Assembly: GCA_964432985.1 (NCBI GenBank)
Contig: CAYSPT010000019.1
Location: 1-64,000 of the forward strand
From: CAYSPT01 sp964432985
Lineage (GTDB): Bacteria > Muiribacteriota > CAYSPT01
Length of the DNA stretch: 64,000 nucleotides
Reading direction: 5' to 3'
The position numbers and the translations under genes were made by a program. This document shows, one piece after another, positions 46,676 through 55,154 of the stretch (positions within the stretch are counted from its first letter, which is position 1; the number at the start of each line of letters is the position of its first letter). Under the pieces are notes generated by a model. That model was given only the letters and a program-made list of their open reading frames with translations, was not told where the DNA came from and did no database searches.

Positions 46676-47617
46676 CTATTGTTGCTCTTCCTGGCTACCG
46701 GCAATCCCCCTGTCTTTTCTCAGTAGCCCCAACACCGGATTTCCCTGTGAACAGGGGATTCCGACCAGGCACTTACCGCACACATCCGCCGAAAAGGCGG
46801 ATCCTGCGGTTTCGCCGCAGGCGGAACCGGTTTGAACGGAGTCATCCGCCGAAAAGGCGGATCCTGCGGTTTCGCCGCAGGCGGAACCGGTTTGAACGGA
46901 GTCATCCGTTTTGCCCAGCGTCCGGTACCGTTTTTCGTTTTCTTGGCACATTTCACGGCACCGGTACCGGTCGAACCGGTCAGTGAAAAGCGCTTCATTG
47001 ATACACCTGTCCACGCATTTTCCGCAGGAACCGTTGTGCCGGTACAGGCATAATGCATGGGCTTTGCGCTGGTTCGGAACAAGCATGGCGGAGGTAACAA
47101 GGCTGCCTATCCTGCCGCAGCAGCCACTGTCGGTAATGAGCATGTTGTTGAGACCGAAAGCTCCCAGGCCGGCGATATAGGCGGCATGGCGATGCGACCA
47201 GTCACTGACCAGTTTGTCCGGGTCGTAATTGTGGGTTGGAGGTATCGTGACGGTGGTAAACCCGGCCGTCTCAAGATGGTGTTTCAGATGGACTCCGATG
47301 TCGGATAGCAGCATGTTGGTTTCGATATAGGCCTGCGCCCACTGCCGGGACGCCGACGGTCCTTCTCTGTTGCTCCGGATGACCGTCTGCTCAAACGGCA
47401 GGAAAAACGTCACTACCGAGCACGCTTCCGGCAGCAGGTCAAACGGTGTCAGATGTGATGGTGATACGACTCGTTTTAACTCGTCAAACAGCGGGTCTCG
47501 GGCCGAGGCAGCTTCTACCAGGACCGGCCGCCACCGGCTCTCCGGGCACTTCGCCCGGTAGAACCGTTCAACAAACTGCTCGATCTCGTTGAGAATGTGA
47601 TCCTTTGTTATATACAT
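46676..47617 (-). CDS. QueG-like iron-sulfur protein with internal repeat insertion
   Basis: 313 residues from ATG 47617 (GAGGA 7 nt upstream; ATG 47623 is too close). The N-terminal half resembles epoxyqueuosine reductase-type proteins without the B12 part being certain. The C-terminal half has a ferredoxin-like pair, C-G-K-C-V-D-R-C and, after an insertion, C-G-K-C-L-V-G-I-P-C. Between them are two identical 20-residue blocks encoded by a 60-bp DNA duplication, which must lengthen the loop between clusters. Related proteins without the reductase activity are known, so a queuosine role is not claimed. Confidence 0.7.
   Translation of the reverse strand: MYITKDHILNEIEQFVERFYRAKCPESRWRPVLVEAASARDPLFDELKRVVSPSHLTPFDLLPEACSVVTFFLPFEQTVIRSNREGPSASRQWAQAYIETNMLLSDIGVHLKHHLETAGFTTVTIPPTHNYDPDKLVSDWSHRHAAYIAGLGAFGLNNMLITDSGCCGRIGSLVTSAMLVPNQRKAHALCLYRHNGSCGKCVDRCINEALFTDRFDRYRCREMCQENEKRYRTLGKTDDSVQTGSACGETAGSAFSADDSVQTGSACGETAGSAFSADVCGKCLVGIPCSQGNPVLGLLRKDRGIAGSQEEQQ
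46783..46902 (-). repeat. 60-bp palindrome-rich direct repeat inside a gene
   Basis: Two exact 60-bp units start at 46783 and 46843. Each contains two hairpins: TCCGCC-GAAAA-GGCGGA and CCTGCGG-TTTCG-CCGCAGG. The unit is in frame and adds 20 residues per copy to the Fe-S protein. Palindromic in-frame units of this kind resemble transposable palindromic elements. Confidence 0.93.
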
Positions 47618-47703
47618 ACACATGTCCTCAAACCAATTATTTCACAGGCCATTCTACAGTCTCCACCCGGCAACTGGCAACGCAGATAGTAAACTAACCC
47701 CGT

Positions 47704-47853
47704 CCTCGCCCCAAACGCCAAAGCCTTCTCTGAGCAAGCGCCTTTGCGCAGCAAACAGCGCGGCGAACACACACACAGCCCTCCCATCCTCGCCCCAAAC
47801 GCCAAAGCCCACTCTGAGCAAGCGCCTTGCAAAGCAACAGCGCCGCGAACACA
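47704..47853. repeat. 84-bp period imperfect direct repeat
   Basis: Two related copies of about 66 bp begin at 47704 and 47788. Both open with CCTCGCCCCAAACGCC and end in CGCGAACACA, with small changes in between. Short frames over it on both strands are of low-complexity composition and are not called as genes. The region 47618-48200 has no gene otherwise. Confidence 0.8.
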
Positions 47854-47916
47854 AAGTTCCGTAAATAAATTCTACGGCGAGGCCACATTTCACGTGAGCT
47901 TGAATTTGAAATTGCC

Positions 47917-48061
47917 TTGATGAAAGGAGGTGTCTCTCGGAGGGAATGTAGTCTTTCTAGATGACATGGATGTCATCTAGAAAGACGGGATCCCAAGCGG
48001 AGGCGCGCCAGGATGGCAAGCGCCGTGAGCGATTCCCGAAGAGAGATACCTCCTTCATCAA
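47917..48061. mobile_element. MITE-like inverted-repeat element (145 bp)
   Basis: The ends, TTGATGAAAGGAGGTGTCTC and its partner at 48033-48061, form an imperfect terminal inverted repeat of about 29 bp. Inside, GTCTTTCTAGATGACAT (47951-47967) is followed after GG by its exact reverse complement (47970-47986), a 17-bp perfect stem. A further GC-rich hairpin (about 48001-48023) follows. It has no coding capacity. It may be a non-autonomous element or a structured RNA. No target-site duplication is obvious. Confidence 0.7.
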
Positions 48062-48200
48062 AGAATGGTGCTGAAGACTCACCTGAAACCGGTGGCCGAG
48101 GCCGCTGCTTGACATCACCTGCCCCGACGTTTACAATTGCCTCGTTTGCTAAAACATAATAAACATACTATTTCTATATCTTATGTAAAGGAGCGGTACC

Positions 48201-50759
48201 ATGAAACCCATTCAGACATTCACCGTAACCCCCCGCCTCCCCGAGAAACTGGCGAAATTGGAAGATCTTGCCTACAATCTGTGGTGGTGCTGGGATCCGG
48301 ATGCAATCCAACTCTGGCGCAGGTTGAGCAACAATCTCTGGGAAGAGACGAATCACAACCCGGTGAAAATGCTGGGGATGATATCCCAGGAACGTCTCGA
48401 GAAAAAGGCGGCGAATGAGGGTTTTCTTTCCCAGATGGACCGGGTATCCACTCGTCTGGAAGAGTATTTGAATGCAAAAACCTGGTACGATTTCACCTTC
48501 GGCAAGACCGACAGGAAGGTGGTCTGTTACTTCTCCGCCGAGTATGGTCTTACCGAGTGTCTCCCCATCTATTCAGGCGGCCTGGGCATCCTGGCGGGTG
48601 ACCATCTGAAATCAGCAAGCGACATGGGAATCCCCCTGGCAGCGATCGGTCTTCTGTACCAGGTCGGGTATTTCCGGCAGCTTTTGACCGCTGACGGGTG
48701 GCAGGACGAGCGGTATCCAACCAATGATTTCTACAATATGCCTATCAAGGAGATTGTTGATGAACACGGTGAAGACGTACATATTCCCATTCCGTTTCCC
48801 GGTAGAATCGTCTACGCAAAGGTGTGGGTGGTCCGGGTAGGCCGGGTCTCCCTCTATCTGCTGGACACGAACATCCCCGAGAACGATCCGGTTGACCGCC
48901 AGATAACCGGTCAGCTCTACGGCGGCGATATCGAGACCAGGATCCAGCAGGAGATTATTCTGGGTGTCGGTGGCATGCACACGCTGCGGAAACTGGGAAT
49001 CCATTCCACTGTCTACCATATGAACGAGGGGCACTCCGCCTTCCTGGCGCTGGAGCGTATAAAAACCCACATGGAGCGGCACGACATGGATTTCCGAAGC
49101 GCCCTGGAAGCTACCAAGGCGGGCAATCTCTTCACCACCCACACCCCGGTACCGGCGGGAATCGATATCTTTCCCCGGGAACTCATGGAAAAGTATTTTG
49201 CCGAGTACGATGAGGCTTTCAACATTTCCTGGGAAGAGTTCCTGTCACTTGGCCGGCAGAACCAGATGGATGCCGGAGAAGGTTTTTCCATGGCGGTGCT
49301 GGCCATGCGGCTTTCAACCTGCACCAACGGCGTCAGCGCTTTGCACGGCCGGGTTTCCAGGAAAATGTGGCAAAACATATGGCCGGGGGTGCCCGTCAAC
49401 GAGGTGCCCATATCTCATGTAACCAACGGGGTGCATCACCCGTCATACCTCTCCTACGAAATGAGCACGCTGTACGACCGGTATCTCGGTCCACGCTGGC
49501 TCACCCACCCCGGGGATGAGACGATCTGGGAGCGGATCGACGAGATCCCCGGCGAAGAGCTCTGGCGCACCCACGTGCGGCGACGGGAGCGGCTGGTGGG
49601 ATTCAGCCGCAAGCGTCTCCAGCAGCAGCTTCAACAGCGGGGCGCTCTTCCAAGCGAGGTAGAAGCGGCCAAGACCGTCCTGGACCCCGAGGCGCTCACT
49701 ATCGGCTTCGCCCGCCGTTTTGCCACTTACAAGCGGTCCACGCTTATTTTCAATGATCCCGACCGGCTGGAGCATATTCTATGCGATCCCGAGCGTCCGG
49801 TTCAGATTATTTTCGCCGGCAAGGCGCATCCCAAGGATATGCCGGGTAAGGAGCTCATACGGACGATTTTTCACCTGTCTCGCGAGGAACGGTTCCAACG
49901 CCACATTATCTTCCTGGAAGACTACAACACCACTATTGCCCGGTACATGGTGCAGGGAGTTGATGTCTGGCTCAACACCCCCCGGCGATTCGAAGAGGCC
50001 AGCGGCACCAGCGGGATGAAGTCATCGGCCAACGGTGTTTTAAACGTGAGCATCCTGGACGGTTGGTGGGATGAAGCCTACTCGGCCGAAATAGGGTGGC
50101 CCATCGGTTCGCGGGACATCCTGTATGACGACCAGGAGTACCAGAATCGCATCGAAGCTCAGTGCCTGTACGACATCCTGGAGCACGAAGTGGTCCCGCT
50201 GTTTTACGACCTGAGCCGTGACGGGCTTCCGCACCAGTGGATCGATCGGATGAAAGCGTCCATGCGAGCCATATGCCCGGTTTTCAACACCAACCGCATG
50301 CTTAAGGAATACACGGAAAAGTTCTACACCAAGTGCAAGGAGCGGTACAGTGATCTGAACGAAAAGGATCGGGCACGGGCTATCGAGCTTTCGGAATGGA
50401 AGAAAAAGGTCAGGCACTGCTGGCCCGACCTGGTAATCGAGGATGTGGTTTCGAATACCGAGGGCGAGCTCAGTGTCGGGGACGACCTGGAAGTAACAGC
50501 GACGCTGTCACTTGGAGGGCTTGACTGTGATGACGTGCTGGTTCAGGCGTACGTCGGACTGGTGAATGCCAACGGGAGCATCGTCAACGGCAAAGCGATT
50601 GTTCTGGAGAGACAGAAGACCAAGGGGAAATCACATTGTTCCTATAAGGGTATCGCCCGTTGCGTAACCAGCGGCCGGCTTGGTTTTTCGGTACGGGTCA
50701 TCCCCAGCCACGCCGACCTGGGTTGCCCGTTTGAGCTGCACCGTATCGAGTGGGCCTAG
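48201..50759 (+). CDS. glgP: Alpha-glucan (glycogen/maltodextrin) phosphorylase
   Basis: 852 residues from ATG 48201 (AAAGGAG upstream). The first 110 residues (D-L-A-Y-N-L-W-W-C-W-D-P) match the DUF3417 N-terminal domain of type 2 GlgP enzymes. The catalytic GT35 core follows, with H-x-N-E-G-H-S-A-F (about 272-280), a nucleotide-like glycine pattern and the pyridoxal phosphate region E-A-S-G-T-S-G-M-K607. It releases glucose-1-phosphate from alpha-1,4-glucans in the cytoplasm, needing pyridoxal phosphate and phosphate. The C-terminal part (D-L-E-V-T-A-T-L-S-L) is a beta domain. Length fits the DUF3417 class. No other glycogen gene lies nearby. Confidence 0.92.
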   Translation: MKPIQTFTVTPRLPEKLAKLEDLAYNLWWCWDPDAIQLWRRLSNNLWEETNHNPVKMLGMISQERLEKKAANEGFLSQMDRVSTRLEEYLNAKTWYDFTFGKTDRKVVCYFSAEYGLTECLPIYSGGLGILAGDHLKSASDMGIPLAAIGLLYQVGYFRQLLTADGWQDERYPTNDFYNMPIKEIVDEHGEDVHIPIPFPGRIVYAKVWVVRVGRVSLYLLDTNIPENDPVDRQITGQLYGGDIETRIQQEIILGVGGMHTLRKLGIHSTVYHMNEGHSAFLALERIKTHMERHDMDFRSALEATKAGNLFTTHTPVPAGIDIFPRELMEKYFAEYDEAFNISWEEFLSLGRQNQMDAGEGFSMAVLAMRLSTCTNGVSALHGRVSRKMWQNIWPGVPVNEVPISHVTNGVHHPSYLSYEMSTLYDRYLGPRWLTHPGDETIWERIDEIPGEELWRTHVRRRERLVGFSRKRLQQQLQQRGALPSEVEAAKTVLDPEALTIGFARRFATYKRSTLIFNDPDRLEHILCDPERPVQIIFAGKAHPKDMPGKELIRTIFHLSREERFQRHIIFLEDYNTTIARYMVQGVDVWLNTPRRFEEASGTSGMKSSANGVLNVSILDGWWDEAYSAEIGWPIGSRDILYDDQEYQNRIEAQCLYDILEHEVVPLFYDLSRDGLPHQWIDRMKASMRAICPVFNTNRMLKEYTEKFYTKCKERYSDLNEKDRARAIELSEWKKKVRHCWPDLVIEDVVSNTEGELSVGDDLEVTATLSLGGLDCDDVLVQAYVGLVNANGSIVNGKAIVLERQKTKGKSHCSYKGIARCVTSGRLGFSVRVIPSHADLGCPFELHRIEWA

Positions 50760-50774
50760 AAAGCGGATTTGCCG

Positions 50775-51740
50775 GTGAACGAGCTCAAAGACTCCTACGG
50801 GCGTCGCGTGGATTACATGCGGTTGTCTGTCACCGACCGGTGCAATCTCAGGTGTCGGTACTGCCGTCCTTTCAGCGAAAGCTGCAAGGTATCGCCGGAT
50901 GAAGTGCTCTCATATGAAGAATTTCTCAGGGTAATCAGGATCGGAATCGGTCTTGGTCTGCACAATGTCCGTCTAACCGGTGGAGAGCCCCTGGTCCGCA
51001 AGAATATCGTCGGATTTGTTGGCCGCCTCGCCGAGCTGCCCGGGCTCGATGATTTGTCCATGACCACCAACGGTCAGTTGCTCGGGAAAATGGCTGCTCA
51101 GCTCGGTTCTGCCGGTCTTCAACGGGTGAATATCGGGTTACCTTCTCTCAAACCCGGGCGTTACCGGGATATCACCGGTGGCCGTCTGGAAGCTGCACTT
51201 GACGGTATTGATGCCGCCCTGTCCGCCGGGCTGGATCCGGTGAAGATCAACGTCGTTCTGCTTGACGGCTGGAATCACGATGAAATCGAGGCTTTTCTCC
51301 AGTTTATGGACGATCGGCCCGTGCATGTGCGGTTCATCGAATATATGCCTTCACGTGGCGGTGATCTCTCTCTGCGCGGTGTATCCGTTCAAGAGGTTTC
51401 CCGCCGCCTGGTAGATCTGGGCTTGCTGCAAACACCGGTTCTCGGTCTCGGTCCCGCGGTGCAGTTCAATCTTCCTGGAACCGGCGGGACAGTGGGCTTG
51501 ATAAGTTCTCTATCAGGGGATTTCTGCTGCCGGTGCAACCGGCTGCGCGTATCTTCCACCGGACGTGCGCGTCCGTGTCTGTTGTCGGGAGCCACCCTGG
51601 ATTTGAGAACACCACTGAGGTCTGGCGCTCCTGATGCGGATATGGCCGGTCTCTTGAAATCCGCCGTTCGGGCAAAACCGCGGATGGGTAATCACAACCC
51701 GGACCTGGCCAGGGAATGCATGGTTTCCATAGGAGGGTAA
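50775..51740 (+). CDS. moaA: MoaA-type GTP 3',8-cyclase
   Basis: 321 residues. Radical-SAM motif C23-N-L-R-C27-R-Y-C30, then the G-G-E-P motif (L-T-G-G-E-P-L-V-R) that binds S-adenosylmethionine. The second cluster Cys set is C-C-R-C-N-R-L-R and a later C, and the conserved C-terminal Gly-Gly ends the protein (V-S-I-G-G). It makes the first molybdopterin intermediate from GTP. GTG 50775 is preferred to TTG 50769 for spacing to GCGGA. It is shorter than many homologues but complete. The MoaC-MOSC gene follows 8 nt later, so the two form the first steps of molybdenum-cofactor synthesis. Confidence 0.9.
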   Translation: MNELKDSYGRRVDYMRLSVTDRCNLRCRYCRPFSESCKVSPDEVLSYEEFLRVIRIGIGLGLHNVRLTGGEPLVRKNIVGFVGRLAELPGLDDLSMTTNGQLLGKMAAQLGSAGLQRVNIGLPSLKPGRYRDITGGRLEAALDGIDAALSAGLDPVKINVVLLDGWNHDEIEAFLQFMDDRPVHVRFIEYMPSRGGDLSLRGVSVQEVSRRLVDLGLLQTPVLGLGPAVQFNLPGTGGTVGLISSLSGDFCCRCNRLRVSSTGRARPCLLSGATLDLRTPLRSGAPDADMAGLLKSAVRAKPRMGNHNPDLARECMVSIGG

Positions 51741-51748
51741 CAGGGGGA

Positions 51749-52855
51749 ATGGTTTATCATTGCGATAAAGCCGAAGAAAAGACCGCAAAACCGGCTGCAA
51801 CTGATCCGGAGTTGACACACATCGGTCCGGGAGGGGACGCCAGGATGGTAGATGTGGGCGGAAAGGATATCACCCGCCGCCGAGCCAGGGCAGGGTGCAG
51901 GATTTCGATGAACGAGCGGGCATTTGCCGCTCTCACCGGGGGAAATCTCCCCAAGGGAGACGCCATGTGCGTGGCCCGGATAGCGGGAATTCAGGCGGCC
52001 AAAAAGACATCCGATCTCATTCCGCTGTGCCACCCTCTCCCGCTGGACCATGTTGCCATCGATTTTATACCTGACCGCCATAACCGCTCGGTTTCCGTCG
52101 AAGCGGTGGTTACCACCAGCAGTCGTACCGGCGTAGAAATGGAAGCCCTGGTGGCGGTGTCCGCTGCCGCCCTGGCCCTCTACGACATGGTAAAAGCGGT
52201 GGACAGGGAAATGGTCATCAGCGATGTCTGCCTGCTTGAAAAATCGGGTGGTCGCCGGGGGCATTATGTCAGGGAAGGGGAAGTGCCCCGGCCGAACCCT
52301 GATGTGTCGGAGAAGGATTCGCCCGAGCAGAAATCGTCCGGGGCATCAGCCGATTCCGCCACCGGCGAGGTGGTGGCCGTATCAGTCAGCGACCGTTCGG
52401 GCATTCCAAACCAGATTGTTGGTGAAGTGGTAGCCGTATCAGTCAGCGAGCATAAGGGAGTTGCAAAGGCTAATGTTTCTCTTGTCCATCTTGAGGTAGG
52501 GGTGGGAATCAAGGGAGATGTGCACGGCGGCGACCATGACCGTCAGGTCAGTCTCCTGGCTGAAGAAAGTATCGACAAGGTCCGGGCTAAGGGGCTGGAT
52601 GTGCCCCCGGGCCGTATGGCTGAAAACATTACCACCAGGGGTATCGTGCTGCACGAACTCGAACTGGGAACGCGGTTCCGCCTGGGGGATGAAGCTGTTG
52701 TCGTGCTGACGAAAATCGGCAAGGAGTGCCATAATCCGTGTGCGATCTACCATCAAGTGGGGGACTGCGTGATGCCCCGTGAGGGAATCTTCGTCAAGGT
52801 GTGCACCCCCGGCACGGTTAAACCCGGAGATAAAGTAGAAGTACTGAAAGATTAA
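51749..52855 (+). CDS. MoaC fused to a MOSC domain
   Basis: 368 residues. Residues from about 25 to 175 are MoaC (cyclic pyranopterin monophosphate synthase): K-K-T-S-D-L-I-P-L-C-H-P-L and G-V-E-M-E-A-L are the family signatures, and the active His/Lys pattern is intact. After a low-complexity linker (about 175-205) a MOSC domain begins (G-E-V-V-A-V-S-V-S), with the MOSC features H-L-E-V-G-V-G and the conserved Cys in G-K-E-C-H-N-P-C. The MOSC start is duplicated: the same 19-residue block occurs twice, 57 bp apart. MOSC proteins handle sulfur or molybdenum cofactor transfer. A fused MoaC-MOSC protein would couple synthesis to a late step. AGGAGGG lies about 11 nt before ATG 51749. Confidence 0.87.
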   Translation: MVYHCDKAEEKTAKPAATDPELTHIGPGGDARMVDVGGKDITRRRARAGCRISMNERAFAALTGGNLPKGDAMCVARIAGIQAAKKTSDLIPLCHPLPLDHVAIDFIPDRHNRSVSVEAVVTTSSRTGVEMEALVAVSAAALALYDMVKAVDREMVISDVCLLEKSGGRRGHYVREGEVPRPNPDVSEKDSPEQKSSGASADSATGEVVAVSVSDRSGIPNQIVGEVVAVSVSEHKGVAKANVSLVHLEVGVGIKGDVHGGDHDRQVSLLAEESIDKVRAKGLDVPPGRMAENITTRGIVLHELELGTRFRLGDEAVVVLTKIGKECHNPCAIYHQVGDCVMPREGIFVKVCTPGTVKPGDKVEVLKD

Positions 52856-52867
52856 CGCAGCGAACCA

Positions 52868-53836
52868 TCACGCTTCACGCTGCTCGAGGAACCAGCGGGC
52901 AAACCGCTCGATACCTTCTTCCATGGTGACCGTCGGATTATACCCCAGCATCTCCCTGGCCTTGTCGATGCAGGCGTAGGTCCTCGGTACATCTCCCGGT
53001 TGCATCGGTATGTGCTTGAAACGGGCTTTTTTACCCAGGGCATCCTCCAGCAGCCTGATCAGATCAAGTAGTTTGATGGTCTTAGATTCACCCAGGTTGA
53101 ATATCTCGAAGTCGAACTGACCTTCTACGCTGGCCACTATCCCCTGGATGATATCAGAAATGTACGTGTAGTCCCGGTACGAGCTTCCGTCCCCATAAAT
53201 AGAAATTTCCCGCCCATCGGTAATCAGGGAGGCAAACTTTCGGATGGCCATGTCGGGGCGCTGTCTCGGTCCGTAGACGGTGAAGAAGCGGAGGCAGGCC
53301 ATGCTGAATCCGGCCAGATGGTGATAGGCGTGGCAGAGAGCCTCCCCGGCTATCTTGGTAGCACCGTACGGGGAGATAACCCGCAAATTGGTGTCGTCTT
53401 CACGAAAGGGAACCGCGTCCGTGATGCCGTAGACGGATGAAGAAGAAGCAAACACGAACCTCTGTACCCCCCCGGTGACTTGGGCAGCCTTGAGAACGTT
53501 CAGCGTACCCCTGATGTTGAGGTTCTCATAGAGTTCGGGGAATTCCAGGGATGGTCTGACGCCGCCGCGGGCGGCCAGGTGCACCACGTGTGAAGGGGCA
53601 CATTCCCTGAAGGTTTTCTGTAGATCTGGCTCATTGCGTATGTCAATTTCGTGTAGAGAAAAACGGTCGTGAGATCGCAAGGAGGCAATGTTCTGTTCCT
53701 TCAATTCACGAGGATAATAGGGTTCGAAGCAGTCCAGGGCACATACTCTCCATCCCCCTTGAAGCAAGGCCTGGCTGAGATGTGATCCGATGAAGCCGGC
53801 TGCGCCTGTGACAAGAATGGTGCTGATATCAGGCAT
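52868..53836 (-). CDS. NAD-dependent sugar epimerase (SDR family)
   Basis: 322 residues. The Rossmann start is G-A-A-G-F-I-G-S-H (11-19), D-C-F-E-P-Y-Y follows, and the catalytic set is S-S-S-S-V-Y-G with Y-x3-K in S-P-Y-G-A-T-K. This is the UDP-glucuronate/UDP-galactose 4-epimerase group; the D-x-F-x-P-Y-Y segment is like UDP-glucuronate 4-epimerase, used for capsule or LPS sugars. Substrate is not proven. The end lies 12 nt from the convergent MoaC-MOSC gene. Downstream on the same strand are envelope-related genes. Confidence 0.87.
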   Translation of the reverse strand: MPDISTILVTGAAGFIGSHLSQALLQGGWRVCALDCFEPYYPRELKEQNIASLRSHDRFSLHEIDIRNEPDLQKTFRECAPSHVVHLAARGGVRPSLEFPELYENLNIRGTLNVLKAAQVTGGVQRFVFASSSSVYGITDAVPFREDDTNLRVISPYGATKIAGEALCHAYHHLAGFSMACLRFFTVYGPRQRPDMAIRKFASLITDGREISIYGDGSSYRDYTYISDIIQGIVASVEGQFDFEIFNLGESKTIKLLDLIRLLEDALGKKARFKHIPMQPGDVPRTYACIDKAREMLGYNPTVTMEEGIERFARWFLEQREA

Positions 53837-53868
53837 CGGGTAGCATCCTTTTCTGACTACATCCTTTT

Positions 53869-55041
53869 CTATTCGTATTCCTGTTCCTGGTTTTGCTTCC
53901 GGCGGATTTCTGTTTCGAGGTTGGCGATTTGTTCCTTGATGGTGTTGATTTCGCTCTCTAATTGGGAGAATTCTCCATCGATTTCTCCCAGATCATTCTT
54001 GTATTTAACTCTCATCGTCCGGGCTTGATCCGACTGTTCCTGACGGTATTTGCGGTTCCAGCGGGAATACTTCCTGTCAGCTTCCTTATATTCATCCTGG
54101 AGTATGTCCTGCTTTATCTGGAGCTCATCGAGACGGAGTTGCAGTGCGGCCAACCGTTTTTCCTGAGCGTCCCGCTCATTTATGGCCTTCTGTTCGGCCA
54201 TGTACTGTTCCTCCTGTTGCTGCTGCTCTTCTTCTAGAGCCTGACGCGTGGCCTCTTCTTCCTGCCGGCGCTTTTTCTCCGCTTCTATATAGGCTTGCCG
54301 GCGCTTCTGCTCCTGCTCTATTTCCTGCAGTATGGCCGCAGCATAAGCTGCTTCCTGCGTTGGCAGGCTGGAAATCTCGAGCTTTTTTAAAATCGGCAGC
54401 GCCTCCGCTGCCCGACCTCCGAGATAGTAGACCCGGGCCAGATCGTATTGATTTTCATTGTTTTCAGGGGACCGGGTGAAAGCCCGTTCCCGGCGGAAAA
54501 ACATTTCTTTCAACAGCCCCTTGTCATCTTCTCCCAGAATGTCCTGGTCGAGGGTAATGGCCGATTCAAACAGGGGTATGGCTTCGTCGACCCGATCACT
54601 GTCCAGGTTGGCTATCGCTTGTCCAAAAAGCTTTCCGGCTTTTTCCGGGTCCCTTTTCGGTTTTGCGTCGACTGCCGCTATTTCTGATTTTTTATGGGAT
54701 TTCTCAGATGCCCCGGCATCTTTTTTCACCGGCCGCCTGGCTGCTTTCCGGCGCCTCCTCCTGGATTTGGGTTTCTGTTTCCGGGGATCTTTTTTCGTGC
54801 TTTGCCCTACGCCTGGTTTCGACCGCTTTGATGACCGGATCTGCGGATCGTCAGATTCCTTCTGAATGTCCTGCTCTTCCTCGGTGGTTTCCGTTTCGGC
54901 CTCCTCGCCTTCGGCTTTCACAGATGCTTTCGGGGGAGAAGAAAGGGCTTCAACATCTTCCTTGATGGTGTGGTACCGGCCCATGGAGTACGCGCCGACT
55001 ACAACAATGATGACCACACAGAGAAAGGTAAAAATCCGCAC
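53869..55041 (-). CDS. Membrane-anchored coiled-coil/TPR-like protein
   Basis: 390 residues from GTG 55041 (TTG 55062 is possible); the longer upstream extension is not supported. One N-terminal membrane helix (about 3-20) is followed by a Glu/Ser-rich acidic stretch and a Lys/Arg-rich basic stretch (about 85-130) of low complexity. TPR-like helices follow near 155-240 (A-I-P-L-F-E-S-A and A-A-E-A-L-P-I-L-K), then a long coiled coil to the end, rich in Gln/Glu/Lys. It may be a scaffold in envelope assembly; I recognise no family. It lies between the epimerase and two GT-C-type genes on the same strand. Confidence 0.6.
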   Translation of the reverse strand: MRIFTFLCVVIIVVVGAYSMGRYHTIKEDVEALSSPPKASVKAEGEEAETETTEEEQDIQKESDDPQIRSSKRSKPGVGQSTKKDPRKQKPKSRRRRRKAARRPVKKDAGASEKSHKKSEIAAVDAKPKRDPEKAGKLFGQAIANLDSDRVDEAIPLFESAITLDQDILGEDDKGLLKEMFFRRERAFTRSPENNENQYDLARVYYLGGRAAEALPILKKLEISSLPTQEAAYAAAILQEIEQEQKRRQAYIEAEKKRRQEEEATRQALEEEQQQQEEQYMAEQKAINERDAQEKRLAALQLRLDELQIKQDILQDEYKEADRKYSRWNRKYRQEQSDQARTMRVKYKNDLGEIDGEFSQLESEINTIKEQIANLETEIRRKQNQEQEYE

Positions 55042-55154
55042 CCCGACGCACCACCCATACAAATACTTTACTTCATTCAGATTATACCACGGAGCAGTAT
55101 CGTTTTTGCAGTTAATCCTTTGTCGATAGCGGTAGTTGTTTCCTACGTCTCTGC

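Noticed and set aside
47608..47893. Short frames on both strands in the 84-bp repeat region
   Set aside because: Frames are created by the repeat; low-complexity composition, no start signals.
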